Source: Clitopilus passeckerianus
Taxonomy: Eukaryota; Basidiomycota; Agaricomycetes; Agaricales; Entolomataceae
Direction of reading: 5' to 3'
Length of the DNA stretch: 64,000 nt
Assembly: GCA_944990035.1 (NCBI GenBank)
Contig: CALYLX010000126.1
Coordinates: 2,232,001 to 2,296,000 of the forward strand
Shown: piece by piece, positions 49,372 through 60,210 of the stretch
Layout of the letters: each line of letters opens with the position of its first letter
How positions within the stretch are numbered: the first letter of the stretch is position 1
Program-made: the position numbers and the translations under genes
The notes under the pieces: model-generated
Database searches by the model: none
Told to the model about the DNA's origin: nothing
Seen by the model: only the letters and a program-made list of their open reading frames with translations

Positions 49372-51513
49372 TCATTCCGAGACCCTGACCTGCTTCCTCT
49401 CCTGCGTGAGATCAGCGATTTCCTCCAATTTGATGACCTTGAATGGCCAAGTAAACCAGTTTCCACCACTCCGCTGACTAGGGAGATACATATCCTCCAA
49501 TATGTCGTCAACAAATTGTGGCCAACTAGGTGGATAATTAGCCCAATCCCATAGCGATGTAGAAGGTATTGCACCTGAAGAATGCCAAGTTGCTGCTGTA
49601 ACTCTCGTTCACCCACTGCAGCATATTGGGATATCGTTTCTTGAGCCAAGCGGAGTTCCTTTCTGTATCTGCAAGAGCTTCTTCAGTCGAAGATGGAAGT
49701 CTCATTTTGTCGTTGAGGAAATACGACGAGATCCAATGGGCGACGACTTCGAAAACGTAGCCATTGTTAGTCGTGAACTTGGTGGTGGTGGTGCAATTAG
49801 TATCTTTATGAGCAACTATCAGAAGAAAACAACATACGACTGCTCCGTTTATAGCAAAATCTCGCTTCGAGATATTAAGTGCTGGGACAATACCTCGATA
49901 AATTGAAGAGGCCCAGCTTTCATCGCTGCGACTTGACGGCGGAGAATTTGACAAGGACGTATACCCAGTCCATTCGTCGTCAGCCTGCATCAGAGGCGGG
50001 TGGCGCTTCAGACCCAGCTCCATGCTTGTCTGCTCTGTGAAAAGTTTTCAATATCATGCAGAACGGACATGTGATGCGCAGGCGTACCGTCAAACAGACC
50101 CGTCCACGATGATTCATAGCCGGTGGCCAATAGGATAACTTCCGCACCAATAGACCTCCCATTGCCGAGTACCAGCGAGTGCCCGTCCGCACCGTAGCCT
50201 AACACGCGAGCTGGGGCAACAAGCTCAACCTGGCCGTTGTTGACGAGAGCATGGAAGCTTCCTGGGCGGTAGGCGCCTTCATCATTGGTTCGGATGCCCC
50301 AGAAGAGCGATTGGGCATTTCGTAGTGGGGAGCCCTTGGGGATATGGAAGGCATCAAACTAGAGCGTCGTTTTTAGGATTAGTTTTGTTGGAAACGAAGG
50401 TGAGTAGACCTACTCCTGTGGATGTGATTGCGTTCCAAATGAAATGAACGATCTTGCTTCCTAACCATGTCGTGTGTAGGAAGCGTCTAACAGGTAGCCA
50501 GAGGGTCAAAACCAGGCAACTCGGAATCACACGGTCAACGCACTCTAGACGTGTTCGCAGTTCGATGTGTGGGGACAGCACTGGGAGAAACCTGCCAAGA
50601 GGATCAGATCACAGAAGGGCGCAGCTCTTGTTACACAAACCTGCTTCTTCGAATGAAATAAGGTAGTGGTATACTGGTAGCCAGTATCGCATCAGCCTTT
50701 TCAAATACCACACTGACTTTGCGTCCCGCCTTCGCAAGGTAAGTAGCAACACTATGCAATGGGTAGTTGGCGGAGTGAAATTGAACACAAGGAAAGTAAA
50801 CGTACTCTTGAGCAGATTTTCCACCGCCAACGACCACCACGGGTTGGTTGGCGTTTGTCCTCTCTAGAATATCGTCGAGGTTATCCCGGAAATACTTGGT
50901 GTGGATCACACGACCTCCGAACCCAGCCTTATGTGCCGCCTCGGAAGAGATAGAGGGTGGGATATGGGGAGCGCTGCAACCCTACACAGGGCTCAGTACG
51001 AGGAATATTCCAGAATCAGTGGAATCATACTCCACTGCAGAGGACGACGCGGTCGAACTCAAGGGTATCTTCCTTTCCGCTCCGAAGGTCTTTGACTGCC
51101 ACATCCCATATGCCGTCCGACCTCCGCTTGATTCCAATGATTTCCGTTTGATACTTGATTTTGCCATCCAGAAAGGTAGAGGCGAACGTTTCCATGTAGT
51201 TGCACATATCATCACCAGACAGTCGACCTCCTGTCTCCGTTGACCGGTCCGGAGGGGGCATTGGCAACGAAGAGAACCTAAATTCACCATGAACACTATT
51301 CGTCCGTTGTCAGCACATTTCGTAGACCTCAGAAAAAAACGCGTACTTATTTATGGTGAGTCCTGGATATATCCTTTCCCTGGCCCAGACACCTCCTGCA
51401 CTGCTGTCGCGTGTGATGAGCTGGACATCGAACCCGTCTTTCAGCAGTATTTGCCCAGTGACCAGGCCAGCTGCGCCTGCACCAATGATGCCAACACGTC
51501 CGGAGGGAGCCAT
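49372..51513 (-). CDS. Flavin-containing monooxygenase-like protein
   Basis: This FAD/NADPH-dependent monooxygenase probably acts on a nitrogen-, sulfur- or ketone-containing small molecule. The first exon (start 51513) has the FAD-binding motif GIIGAGAAGL. A later exon carries the second nucleotide-binding motif VVVVGGGKSAQE. The motif ILLATGYESSW lies near 50100. The C-terminal region has SYSSNLAFF joined by a 51-nt intron to SWPQFVDDILEDMYLPS, RSGGNWFTWPFKVIKLEEIA and a stop at 49372. At least eight short introns are present. There is no signal peptide or membrane anchor. The neighbouring genes do not indicate a biosynthetic cluster, so the substrate is unknown. Spliced exons appear complete, with the frame maintained. 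Confidence 0.85.
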
Positions 51514-52077
51514 GAGGATCGGCGTCCTTCATTTTTGCGTGTATGGACCCTTTTATTGTCCATGGTTTATGCACATGATTGGGTCGGCAGAATTATTGCT
51601 GATCCCAGGGTCGTTGTGATAGAAATCAACCGAGGATCATTGACAATGACATGGTGGCGCTGCCACTTCTCCTGTCTTCCTGCCAACAAGCTGCCAATGT
51701 CGCCTCTCAGTGTCCTCTGGAAGTCTTTTAGAATGGCCGCTTATGCATTATTTCCCTGGTGATCCATCCTTCTGGAAGTCGATAGTCGAATACCGGCCCA
51801 TATGCATAACGTCATGGTGGCTCGCTTGACAAGATGACCCTTAGAACAACGAAACTTCCTACGCCTGCGAAGACGGGACACCGAAGGGTGGCATAGCATT
51901 TGTGATACGTGGCTCATCCGACACCCCCAATCAACCTGCTTGCATGTAGTCTTGTTTACAAGTGCGTTCGTACGCTACTCAGGTAGTCATCTCATTGACC
52001 CCTGGATTCTCAGAAAACGCCCCGCCTACTCCAATGTCTCGATAACCTTGGAATATGCCCTGGAACCCTCTGTTTGC
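51514..52077. other. Intergenic stretch upstream of the monooxygenase
   Basis: The monooxygenase promoter is expected here. I see no other feature. Confidence 0.45.
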
Positions 52078-52952
52078 TCACTGTTCGGCAAGGCGCATTG
52101 ACCTCAGCCATTGGAGCGTTTCCTGATCTCCTTCAATATGCGATGGTTCTCTAGACCTTGTCAGCGCCTCCCAAGTCAAGGCAACCAGCGAATTAACAGC
52201 CGTGTGGAAATGCGGTTTGGCCCATTCCGAGAGCCAATCGAATAATTGGGCGTCGAAGGTGGGGCGATAACACTTGTCCTTGGCCAACATGCTTCCTACT
52301 ATGGACGAACAGCAACGTTACGAGGAGGATCAAAACAGACTTGGGGGCTCGATGCGTGCAGACGGGATCGCAGGACTGCAACGGGCTCGAGCAGTGCGAA
52401 TAGCCCTATCCCATGCTAGCGCCATAACGAGGAGGCGCTCCACTATGGTTCTAGCCAGATGGTGACAAATGATCAGGGATGCCTCGTGTTGAAGGTACGC
52501 GAGGAGATATGGGATCCGCGCGGCTTTAGCAAGGAAGCTCATGTACCCATTGTCCAGGATTACCTCCTGCTTCTGCTCATCCGTCAACCCAGATGAATAT
52601 GGAGGGTCCATAAATCGCCTGACGACATCTGAGAGAAACAAAGCGCAGGCCTGCCAGTGGGTCATGACGGTTTCCCTCAAAGTTTCATTTATTCCAGAGA
52701 GCTGCAGTGACAATTCATATGCGCCGGTGCAGGAAGTGAGAGATTGTGGATGCTTGCCTGCCGTATAATAAAATATCTTCTCTGAATATCATTGAAGCTT
52801 GTGAAGCTGACATCAAAGTTCACGCCTGAACGTTGGAGGGAAGATCAGCCTACGCGTTACTGTCGAAGAGCTACAAGACTCACCAAGAGCATAAGACAAG
52901 GTTCGAAATCAAAGGTAGATGATATTATCGACGTCTGTGAGTTGACGGACAT
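52078..52952 (-). pseudogene. Frameshifted copy of a tandem orphan gene family
   Basis: I do not recognise the family. This copy is similar to 54141-55053. Shared features are a TATA box, a first intron at the same place (TGCTCTTG before a GTGAGTCTTGTAGCTC donor) and the protein blocks AHRTPKDVL/THRAPKSVL and TTVVERLLVAAPAWGQA/RTIVERLLVMALAWDRA. The C-terminal LQWLGS/LQWLRS is also shared. In this copy the chain leaves frame near 52365 and again near 52290, each time continuing in another frame with clear similarity to the intact paralogue. Introns cannot explain shifts this close together. The second donor is GC rather than GT. The copy is probably dead. Confidence 0.6.
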
Positions 52953-53036
52953 TAGATCCTTCAAATTTAGAGGTGAGCTCGAGAGGGGAGTATAACAACG
53001 AGGGGACTATTATTATGACTGGCAGGACCTGAGGCC

Positions 53037-53044
53037 CTTTTATA
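53037..53044 (-). promoter_or_regulatory. TATA box of the frameshifted orphan copy
   Basis: TATAAAAG on the minus strand lies 85 bp upstream of the first ATG. The intact paralogue has the same element at comparable distance. Confidence 0.55.
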
Positions 53045-53049
53045 TGTAG

Positions 53050-54140
53050 CGACACCCCAGAACATACGGAAACAAAATCTCGGCCATATGATGCAACACC
53101 CAGAGCGCTGGTGCCAGGTGCACGAGGTGTAATTGCGTATGCCAATCCTCTACCACATTTTCAGAGGCGAAGCCTTACCATCAACCCTTGACGCACCAGA
53201 AAGACGGTAGAATCACCGTTCCTGTGCTCAAATGACAGTAGTAAGATTTATGGAAGGCCGCCTCGCCTGCTAAGGATCCCAGAGGATTGGCATATGACGC
53301 ACCATCCCGCACCAGCAGGTTCGTATACTCACCAGCGCGCTGGCGTGATTGTAGCCGCCTAACTTTATTTTTTCCGTCTCAGATGTGCCTCGTGAGTATT
53401 TAGAAGCCTCGTCTAATCGGAAAAACAGATCTAATGCATTTATTTATCGAATGGTTCATGCGTGAACAGAAGGTACCCAAAATCATATCAGCAGAAATTA
53501 GCAGGGATACATAGGCTTACGTTGTTGGTATAGGTGTTGTAGCAGCGTAGACTAGTCCCTCAATAGATAGCTTACCATAGATTGATATTAGTTCTATCCG
53601 TAGGACTTGGAGTCCGTAGTATCACAATGTTTTTGATGGGTCTTCATAGAGACATTGTGATTCCCTCTACGGCGCCTACACTCTTCTATGTACATCTATA
53701 CATCTCGTGGTGCCCATCGTGCTCAGTGCTGCCACTTTACTAGCTCGTCCCCTCGTTCCACTTGGTTCGGTGCGTGTAGTCATAGAACATAATCATAGAC
53801 CATACTACGCAAGCATATATACATGAGGAAAAGATTCATATCCAAACTGTGATACAACCCGAGAAGCTACGCCTCTTCGTTCCCCTTCGCCCTCACCGGA
53901 ACTGCGCTTCGTTCTCCTCCACGTAATTAGCTTTATAACAACCGCATCTTTTTCGAGGGTTGTTCACTACTTCCTCCTTCTGAAGATCCTTCGTTTGATG
54001 GCCTGGGATCTACTTCGGTACCAGGAAGACGCCCGTCCCTCGGAATAACTGTCATAATAGGACGCCAATTTATCGATAACCTTGGCATCTGCGAAGATTG
54101 ACGACAGTTGAGTATATGATCCACCAAAAAATTGTATATT
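53050..54140. other. Gene-poor stretch between the tandem orphan paralogues
   Basis: A minus-strand open frame at 53933-54256 overlaps the end of the orphan gene in another frame. It has a Ser/Pro-rich, basic end (QPSKKMRLL) and might be an alternative C-terminal exon. The rest contains nothing I can support. Confidence 0.4.
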
Positions 54141-55053
54141 TCAACATACATGGAGTATGCCTTGTAAACCCGCCTCTGCTCGTCGCTCGGCATGAATCCT
54201 TGAGCCCAGCCATTGTAGGGCTCCCTGGGGTAACTTGATAGGCGTTGGTGCTGCATACTCGGTCAACTCCACCGAGATTAAGGCAACAAGTGGGCCAACG
54301 CTTGTGTGGGGGTATTGACGAGCCCATTTAGAGACCCAACTCAATAATTGAGCTCGAAGGGAGGGCAACAATACATCCCTTCTGCCATACTTCCTATTAA
54401 GGACGTACAGTAGCGTCAAGAGAACGCTTAACACGTCTTTGGGGGTTCGATGTGCACAGGCGGGACTACAGGGATTGCAACGCGGTAGAGCAGCTTGAAA
54501 AGCCTGGCCCCAGGCAGGGGCCGCAACGAGGAGGCGCTCCACTACAGTTGTGGTTACGTGTTGAAAATCGACCGGGAAGATGTCAGAATGAATGCATCGG
54601 AGAAAAACTGGGTGGTGAACGACATCAGCGAGGAATCTCATGCAGCTATTGTCCAGCATGCAATCATCCTTCTCTTCGGCCGTTATTTGACGAAGGTGTG
54701 GAGGGTCCAAGAATTTCTTGAAGACATCTGAGATAAAAGAGGCAAACATTGCCCGTAATCTCTTCTTTGTATGCACCGTCCAGCTTGGATAGCTGTAGAA
54801 ACGATTTGCCTCGGTATGTGTTCGGTATAGGAGACAAGAGTTCAAGGACACTTACAATATATCGCACAAGGTCTCGTCTCTGAATTTCGTTATAATCCCC
54901 CCATTCGGAGTTGTTGGCACGGTGGCAGATACCTGACCAGAAGCGATGATCAACATGAGTTACTCCTGACGAGCTACAAGACTGACCAAGAGCACAAAGT
55001 ATGTCTACACGGGCGGTCGTAAATGAGCCCACTAGAGTATAGAACATTTTCAT
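54141..55053 (-). CDS. Orphan protein, intact member of tandem family
   Basis: I do not recognise a domain. Three exons are indicated. The first starts at the ATG at 55053 (MKMFYTLVGSFTTARVDILC) and ends before a GTCAGT donor. A middle exon contains EIQRRDLVRYI before GTAAGT. The third starts after CTACAG at about 54786 and runs to 54141. The third exon reads as a helical protein with TKKRLRAMFASFISDVFKKF, TTVVERLLVAAPAWGQAF and KDVLSVLLTLLYVLNRKYG. It ends LQWLGSRIHAERRAEAGLQG. There is no signal peptide or catalytic motif. The decayed paralogue 1.2 kb downstream on the same strand shows a recent tandem duplication. Confidence 0.6.
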
Positions 55054-55534
55054 TCGAATGCGAACTTAGATGGGAGTGAATTCGAGGGAGGAACAGGTTA
55101 TTCTCTAGCCGGAGTAGGCCCCTTTTATACACAGCGACATCCAGGACATAAGTGACTCCTGGTCCAATTCCTGCGGGATCAGGGCAGGGATCCCAGCGGT
55201 GTAGGACGTAGCTCTGACATGTCCAGTCTGTGCGGGATACCGCCAATTCGGCGTCCTGCCCTAAATCCCGCCATCAATCTCATGACGCTTGCGACCAAAT
55301 TCGGACTCAACGTCTGCAAGGCTTTTCTCACATAAGGCCCACTTCATGAAAGATGGATGAGAAACTGCTGATTCATTTTAATTCTTTATTCTACTCGTGA
55401 TGATATGATAAATGCGTAATGATGAATGCGAATCGTAAGTGTAAGAGATGATGGTACAACGAGTGAGTATTAGCAGATATACACAGCGAGACAGCCCAAG
55501 ACAACAGAGCCCATGAAGGGAATGATTTTCACAT
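55054..55534. other. Intergenic stretch between orphan gene and HSP90
   Basis: It holds the orphan gene promoter and the HSP90 3' flank. No other feature is visible. Confidence 0.5.
55122..55129 (-). promoter_or_regulatory. TATA box of the intact orphan gene
   Basis: TATAAAAG on the minus strand lies 69 bp upstream of the ATG at 55053. It is shared with the frameshifted copy. Confidence 0.6.
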
Positions 55535-57902
55535 TTAGTCAATCTCCTCCATCGCCGAGGTGGCAGATGCCTCAGCGGCGGGTGCGTCTGAGCTTGAGGC
55601 AGTGGGCTCCTCTTCGTCTTCATCGACGTCGAGACCGAGCGAGATCATGCGGTTGATACGTTTGGCGAAGGATGTAGGGTCGTCGAGAGTGAATCCGGAA
55701 GTGAGGAGGGCAGTCTCGTAGAGGAGGTAGGTGAGATCACGGACAGACTTGTCAGCCTTGTCCTCAGCGACCTTGCGCTTGAGCTCCTTGATGATGGCGT
55801 TGCCAGGGTTAAGCTCGAGGGTCTTCTTCGAGGCCATGTAGGAAGACATGGACGAGTCACGGAGGGCCTGAGCCTTCATGATACGTTCCATGTTCGATGA
55901 CCAACCGAACTGGCCAGTAACGAGAACGCAAGGAGAGTCGGTGATACGGTTGGAGATGACGACCTTCTCGACCTTGTCACCGAGAGCATCTTTGACGACG
56001 GTGCAAAGTTCTGAGAAGGAAGCGGCCTCGTCCTCGCGAGCCTTCTTCTCGTCTTCGGTCTCCTCAAGCTCGAGGCCTTCCTTGGACACGCAAACGAGCT
56101 TCTTGCCGTCGAATTCCTTGAGCTGGGTGATGGCGTATTCGTCAATAGGGTCGACGAGGAGGAGGACTTCGAAGCCCTTCTTCTTGAGGACTTCAAGGAA
56201 GGGTGAGTCGCGGGTGGCGGCAAGGGATTCACCAGTGAGGTAGTAGATAGATTTCTGGACCTCAGGCATGCGAGTGATGTAGTCTGGAATAAATGGTGTC
56301 AAACGAATCACGAAACTGAAGGACATCGAAACGCTTACCCTTGAGGGAAGTCTGCTCTTCACCAGACTTGGTGGAGTAGAACCTGAGGAACTCGGCGAGT
56401 TTGCTCCTGTTCTGAGCATCCTCGTGGATACCAAGTTTGAGGTTCTTGCCGAAGGCCTCGTAGAACTTCTGGAAGTTGTCCTTGTCCTCAGCGATCTCAG
56501 AGATGACGTCCATGCACTTCTTGACGATGTTCTTGCGGATAACCTTAAGAATCTTGTTTTGCTGAAGGGTCTCACGAGAGATGTTGAGGGGCAGATCCTC
56601 AGAGTCGACGATACCCTTGACGAAGTTGAGGTACTCGGGGATGAGATCCTCACAGTCGTCCATGATGAAGACGCGGCGGACGTAGAGCTTGATGTTGTTG
56701 CGCTTCTTCTTGGACTCGAAGAGATCGAAGGGAGCACTACGAACGAAAATGAGGACCAGTACGAAGAAAAGCCGAATAGTACTAACCGCTTGGGGATGAA
56801 GAGGATAGCCTTGAATTCGAGCTGACCCTCAACGGAGAAGTGCTTAACAGCGAGGTGGTCTTCCCAGTCATTGGTCAAGCTCTTGTAGAAAGCGGCGTAC
56901 TCTTCGGTGGTGATCTCGCTGGGGTTGCGTGTCCAGATGGGCTTGGTCTTGTTGAGCTCCTCGTTGGTGGTCTCGGTCTCCTTGACCTTCTTCTTCTTCT
57001 TATCCTTCTTGGCATCCTCGTCCTCGACCTCCTCGATCTTGGACTCTTCCTCACCCTCCTTGACTTCCTCCTCATCGTCCTCAACCTCCTGAAATTAGGT
57101 ATTAGTAAATGAATGAGAGATGAACAGGGAACGAACCAACCTTCTCAACCTCCTTGGTCACCGCCAACTGAATGGGGTAGGAGATGAACTCGGAGTGCTT
57201 CTTGACGATCTCCTTGATCTTCTTTTCCTCGAGGTACTCGAGCTGATCCTCCTTGAGGTAGAGGCGGATCTCTGTACCACGGCCGAGAGGGGGGTTGGTG
57301 GTATCCTGAGTGATGGTGAAGGTACCGCCGGCGGCAGATTCCCAGATGTACTGCTCGTCATCGTTGTGTTTTGAGATGACCTGGACGCGCTCGGCGACGA
57401 GGTAAGCGGAGTAGAAACCGACACCGAATTGACCAATCATGGAAATGTCAGCACCAGAGTTTAGTGCCTCCATGAAGCCCTACGAAGAGCGAGGTAAGGA
57501 AATATCCAACGAAAGGCAGGCTAGGAAGACCCACTTTTGTGCCAGACTTGGCGATGGTACCAAGGTTGTTGACCAAGTCAGCCTTGGTCATACCGATACC
57601 GGTATCACGGATGGAGAGGATCTTGTTCTCCTTGTCAGGGACCAGGCGAATGAAGAGATCCTTCCCACTCTCGAGAACAGAGGGATCGGTAAGCGACGCG
57701 TAGCGGATTTTATCGAGAGCATCAGAGCAGTTAGAGATCAATTCACGAAGGAAGATCTCCTTGTTGGAGTAGAAGGTGTCTGCACAAAGAAAGAAACGTT
57801 AAAGATCTTGCTCATGCTGAACTCAAAGGACGTATACTTACTGATGATCAGGTCCAAAAGCTGAGAGATCTCAGCCTGGAAGCCGAATGATTCTGAGGCC
57901 AT
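55535..57902 (-). CDS. HSP90 family cytosolic molecular chaperone
   Basis: HSP90 is an ATP-driven dimeric chaperone for kinases, transcription factors and receptors. The start at 57902 gives [19 protein letters not shown]. The ATPase domain then shows [21 protein letters not shown] split over an intron, [24 protein letters not shown] and [16 protein letters not shown] charged Glu/Lys linker follows (57000-57080). The middle domain includes [20 protein letters not shown]. The C-terminal dimerisation part includes [15 protein letters not shown] and [14 protein letters not shown]. The last five residues are MEEID rather than the usual MEEVD recognised by TPR co-chaperones. Six or so introns are present. 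Heat-shock elements lie upstream. No ER signal or KDEL is present, so it is the cytosolic form. Confidence 0.97.
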
Positions 57903-58065
57903 GATAACTGTAGATTGGATCGTGGTTAGCCACGACGTCGAGCAAAGACCTTTTGGCAGCGAACTCACATCGTGAAGGAGGTGTATAAAATTTATAGGAA
58001 AGGGATGAAAAGGGATGGTGAAAGAAATTAGACGCGTCGAGACTTTATGTAGTCCAAATTTTTGG

Positions 58066-58078
58066 TTCTCGAAGAATC
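58066..58078. promoter_or_regulatory. Imperfect heat-shock element upstream of HSP90
   Basis: TTCtcGAAgaATC is three alternating 5-bp HSF units with a mismatch in the third. It lies about 165 bp upstream of the HSP90 start. Confidence 0.5.
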
Positions 58079-58118
58079 CTAAACTTGCCTTTTATGGTAA
58101 TCATCATAGATATCTGTA

Positions 58119-58131
58119 GAAACTTCGAGAA
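58119..58131. promoter_or_regulatory. Perfect three-unit heat-shock element upstream of HSP90
   Basis: GAAacTTCgaGAA gives three contiguous alternating nGAAn units. A further TTC follows at 58135-58137 with one extra base of spacing. It lies about 220 bp upstream of the HSP90 start codon, fitting HSF1 control. Confidence 0.7.
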
Positions 58132-58539
58132 CAATTCCCTTTCTTATCGAAAACAGCTGTACACAGCTTTCACAGCAGTTGTACTGAATTCCGCTGATAA
58201 CATCGCAAAAAAATGAATTGTGAGATCGATATACATGCTGCATACTAATATCAGCCTAGCGAGTGTGGGATTTGCACGCTGTCCCTGGGAAATTCCATGC
58301 CATTTACCTGCTCTGCTGGATTCAAACTGGCCCATTTACTGAACTATTACGGATGCCGTTGTGGTCAATTGTAGTGGCGAGGATGGTGTGGCGCAGATAC
58401 TCAGATCGCAAAAATGGACCATCAGCGGCGGTCCAATCCAGGTTCACTGGCATGGGTTCCTTGAAATTCCATCTTCTACACTCGAACGGCAAGTGTACTT
58501 CCGACAATTCAAGGGCTGCGCGTCATCAACAACGCCCAG

Positions 58540-58825
58540 ACTCCAGTTCGCCACCAGGTTCGCCACCTTTTCGGCTGGCCAAAATGAAGAAGTTTGATTG
58601 CGGTACTGAAGTTCGCTTCTATTGTACATCTCTTGGTGGGTTGAACACCTTACACCACGAGTTCTGCCGTTTTGAAGGGCTTTTGACCATTACGGAGGAA
58701 GCTCGTTGGTCATAATGGCCGTGAATGTGGACCCGGCCTGCCTGGCGTATATAGAAAAATCGTCAGCGGTGTGCTTTGCAATTAAAAGTGGGATGAAACT
58801 TCACAGAAAGCAAAGGTTCTCAATG
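58540..58825 (-). repeat. Dispersed ~300-bp repeat, reverse copy D
   Basis: It reads CCAGTTCGCCACCAGGTTCG at its left end and ends AAAAGTGGGATGAAACTTCA then CAGAAAGCAAAGG. It has the opposite orientation to copies A-C. It includes GTGGACCCGGCC in the middle. It lies in the HSP90 upstream flank. Confidence 0.7.
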
Positions 58826-58956
58826 AGTGTTCTTTTTGTATCTCATTGTCAGTCCAAAACTTGAATGAGCGCGATGATGATCATCGCATGGGACAGAAAA
58901 CTATTGTCAGCCACGGCGGAGGCGAGAGTTCACTGATATAGATCCTTGGAAATGTC

Positions 58957-59235
58957 CAGTTCGCCACCCGGTTTGCCGCCGTCTGCATCAGCCAAAACGA
59001 GGAAGCTTGGTTGCAAAGTGGGCTCTCGCTTCCGGTGCACAACTCCTGGTAGGTTATTGCGAGTTCTACCGCTTTGAAGGGCTGGAGCAATGCCCGGTGG
59101 AAGCATGACTTCTGCTGGGCCCTGATTGTTCGTAGAATGCCGTGAAGTGGACCCGGCCGAAGCACGACACGATAGGAACTCGTCCACGGTGGTGCTACAC
59201 ATTAAAAGTGGGATGGAACTTTCACAGAAAGCAAA
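58957..59235 (-). repeat. Dispersed ~300-bp repeat, reverse copy E
   Basis: This is the closest relative of copy A, matching its reverse complement with few differences. Shared blocks include CCCTGATTGTTCGTAGA and GTGAAGTGGACCCGGCCGAA. GCACGACACGATAGGAACTC and TTTGAAGGGCTGGAGCAAT are also shared. Confidence 0.8.
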
Positions 59236-59367
59236 GGTGCTCGCCGAGCATGTTTTTGTATTTCATCCGGATCCAAAGCTCCAACAAGAACTATTAGCGT
59301 GGTCACATAGCCGCTTGTCGGGCGGCGAGGCCAAAGAGTGGAATGATTGCTTAGCGTATTATCCACT

Positions 59368-59672
59368 CTGACGTCCAGTCTGCGACGAAGTTCGCCACCC
59401 TGCGGACCGGCCAAAATAAGGAAGCTTGATTGAGACATGCACTTGCGCTTCCTGTATATAATTCAAGGAAGGTCATAAACCTGCACTTCGAGTTCTGCTG
59501 CTTTGCAAGGCTTGAGCAATCCCGGAGCATGAGAGATTGGATTCGAATGCACACCGGTTCATAGATCGCCGTGAAGTGGACCCGGCCGGACGCACGGAAC
59601 GACATGCAGTTCGACACCGGTGGTGCTACACATTTAAAAGTGGGATGAACTTTCACAGAAAGCAAAGGTTCT
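59368..59672 (-). repeat. Dispersed ~300-bp repeat, reverse copy F
   Basis: It starts GTCCAGTCTGCGACGAAG and ends AAAAGTGGGATGAACTTTCA then CAGAAAGCAAAGG. With D and E it forms a direct array of period about 415 bp. Confidence 0.7.
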
Positions 59673-59990
59673 CGTTGTTCGGTGTATGGGCAGGCGAACG
59701 CCCACCTCTGTTTTTTGCCCGAGATGCCGGAGGCTTCACGCTCCACCTTCGGGACAATGCTTGAACAGGGACGATACCTAATGTATCGGATAGTGTTGCA
59801 CGTGGTATTTGATATGACTGTAGCCTTTGGCAGAACGATGGAATCCATGACTATCCATCATGACATTTGAGTTCGTAGCCTGAGAATACAGAGTCACGGA
59901 AAGTGTCGGTGACTCGAATGCTATGTATAGAGGCGCTCCAAGATGCGCTCACCACATGGTGGCATTCCAAGCCGCTGTGGACGGAGACAT

Positions 59991-60210
59991 ATGGCGCTGA
60001 GAGGGCTTCCTATACCACAAGTACCGGAAACAAGTCAGCATGAAAGAGTATAGTCACTTCGTTCAACGTGAGCACTGACAACTGGGAAGCAATTCGCCGA
60101 GGTTCGATCCCGGCGAGCGCCTTATGACTATGTGAGTCCCTCGTGCTGATTAGCGCAGCACCCGACTTGGAGGATGTGGGAGAGTGCAAGGAAACATAGT
60201 CACTAAGGCG
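59991..60210 (+). ncRNA. Candidate structured, possibly Pol III-transcribed RNA of unknown class
   Basis: Several pairings are visible. A 16-bp stem with one bulge joins 60118-60133 to 60194-60210. Inside it a 6-bp hairpin joins 60143-60148 to 60156-60161 with a 7-nt loop, and TCCC at 60137-60140 can pair GGGA at 60178-60181. Just upstream, TCGCCG at 60094-60099 pairs CGGCGA at 60111-60116 around a loop holding GGTTCGATCC, a tRNA B-box match. An A-box-like TGGCGCTGAGAGG begins at 59992. No complete tRNA can be folded and I cannot match it to a known RNA. No T-run terminator follows closely. Confidence 0.3.

Noticed and set aside
60094..60121. 3' half of a tRNA gene
   Set aside because: The B box and a GGCGCT/AGCGCC acceptor-like pairing exist, but no D arm or anticodon arm of normal form lies between them.
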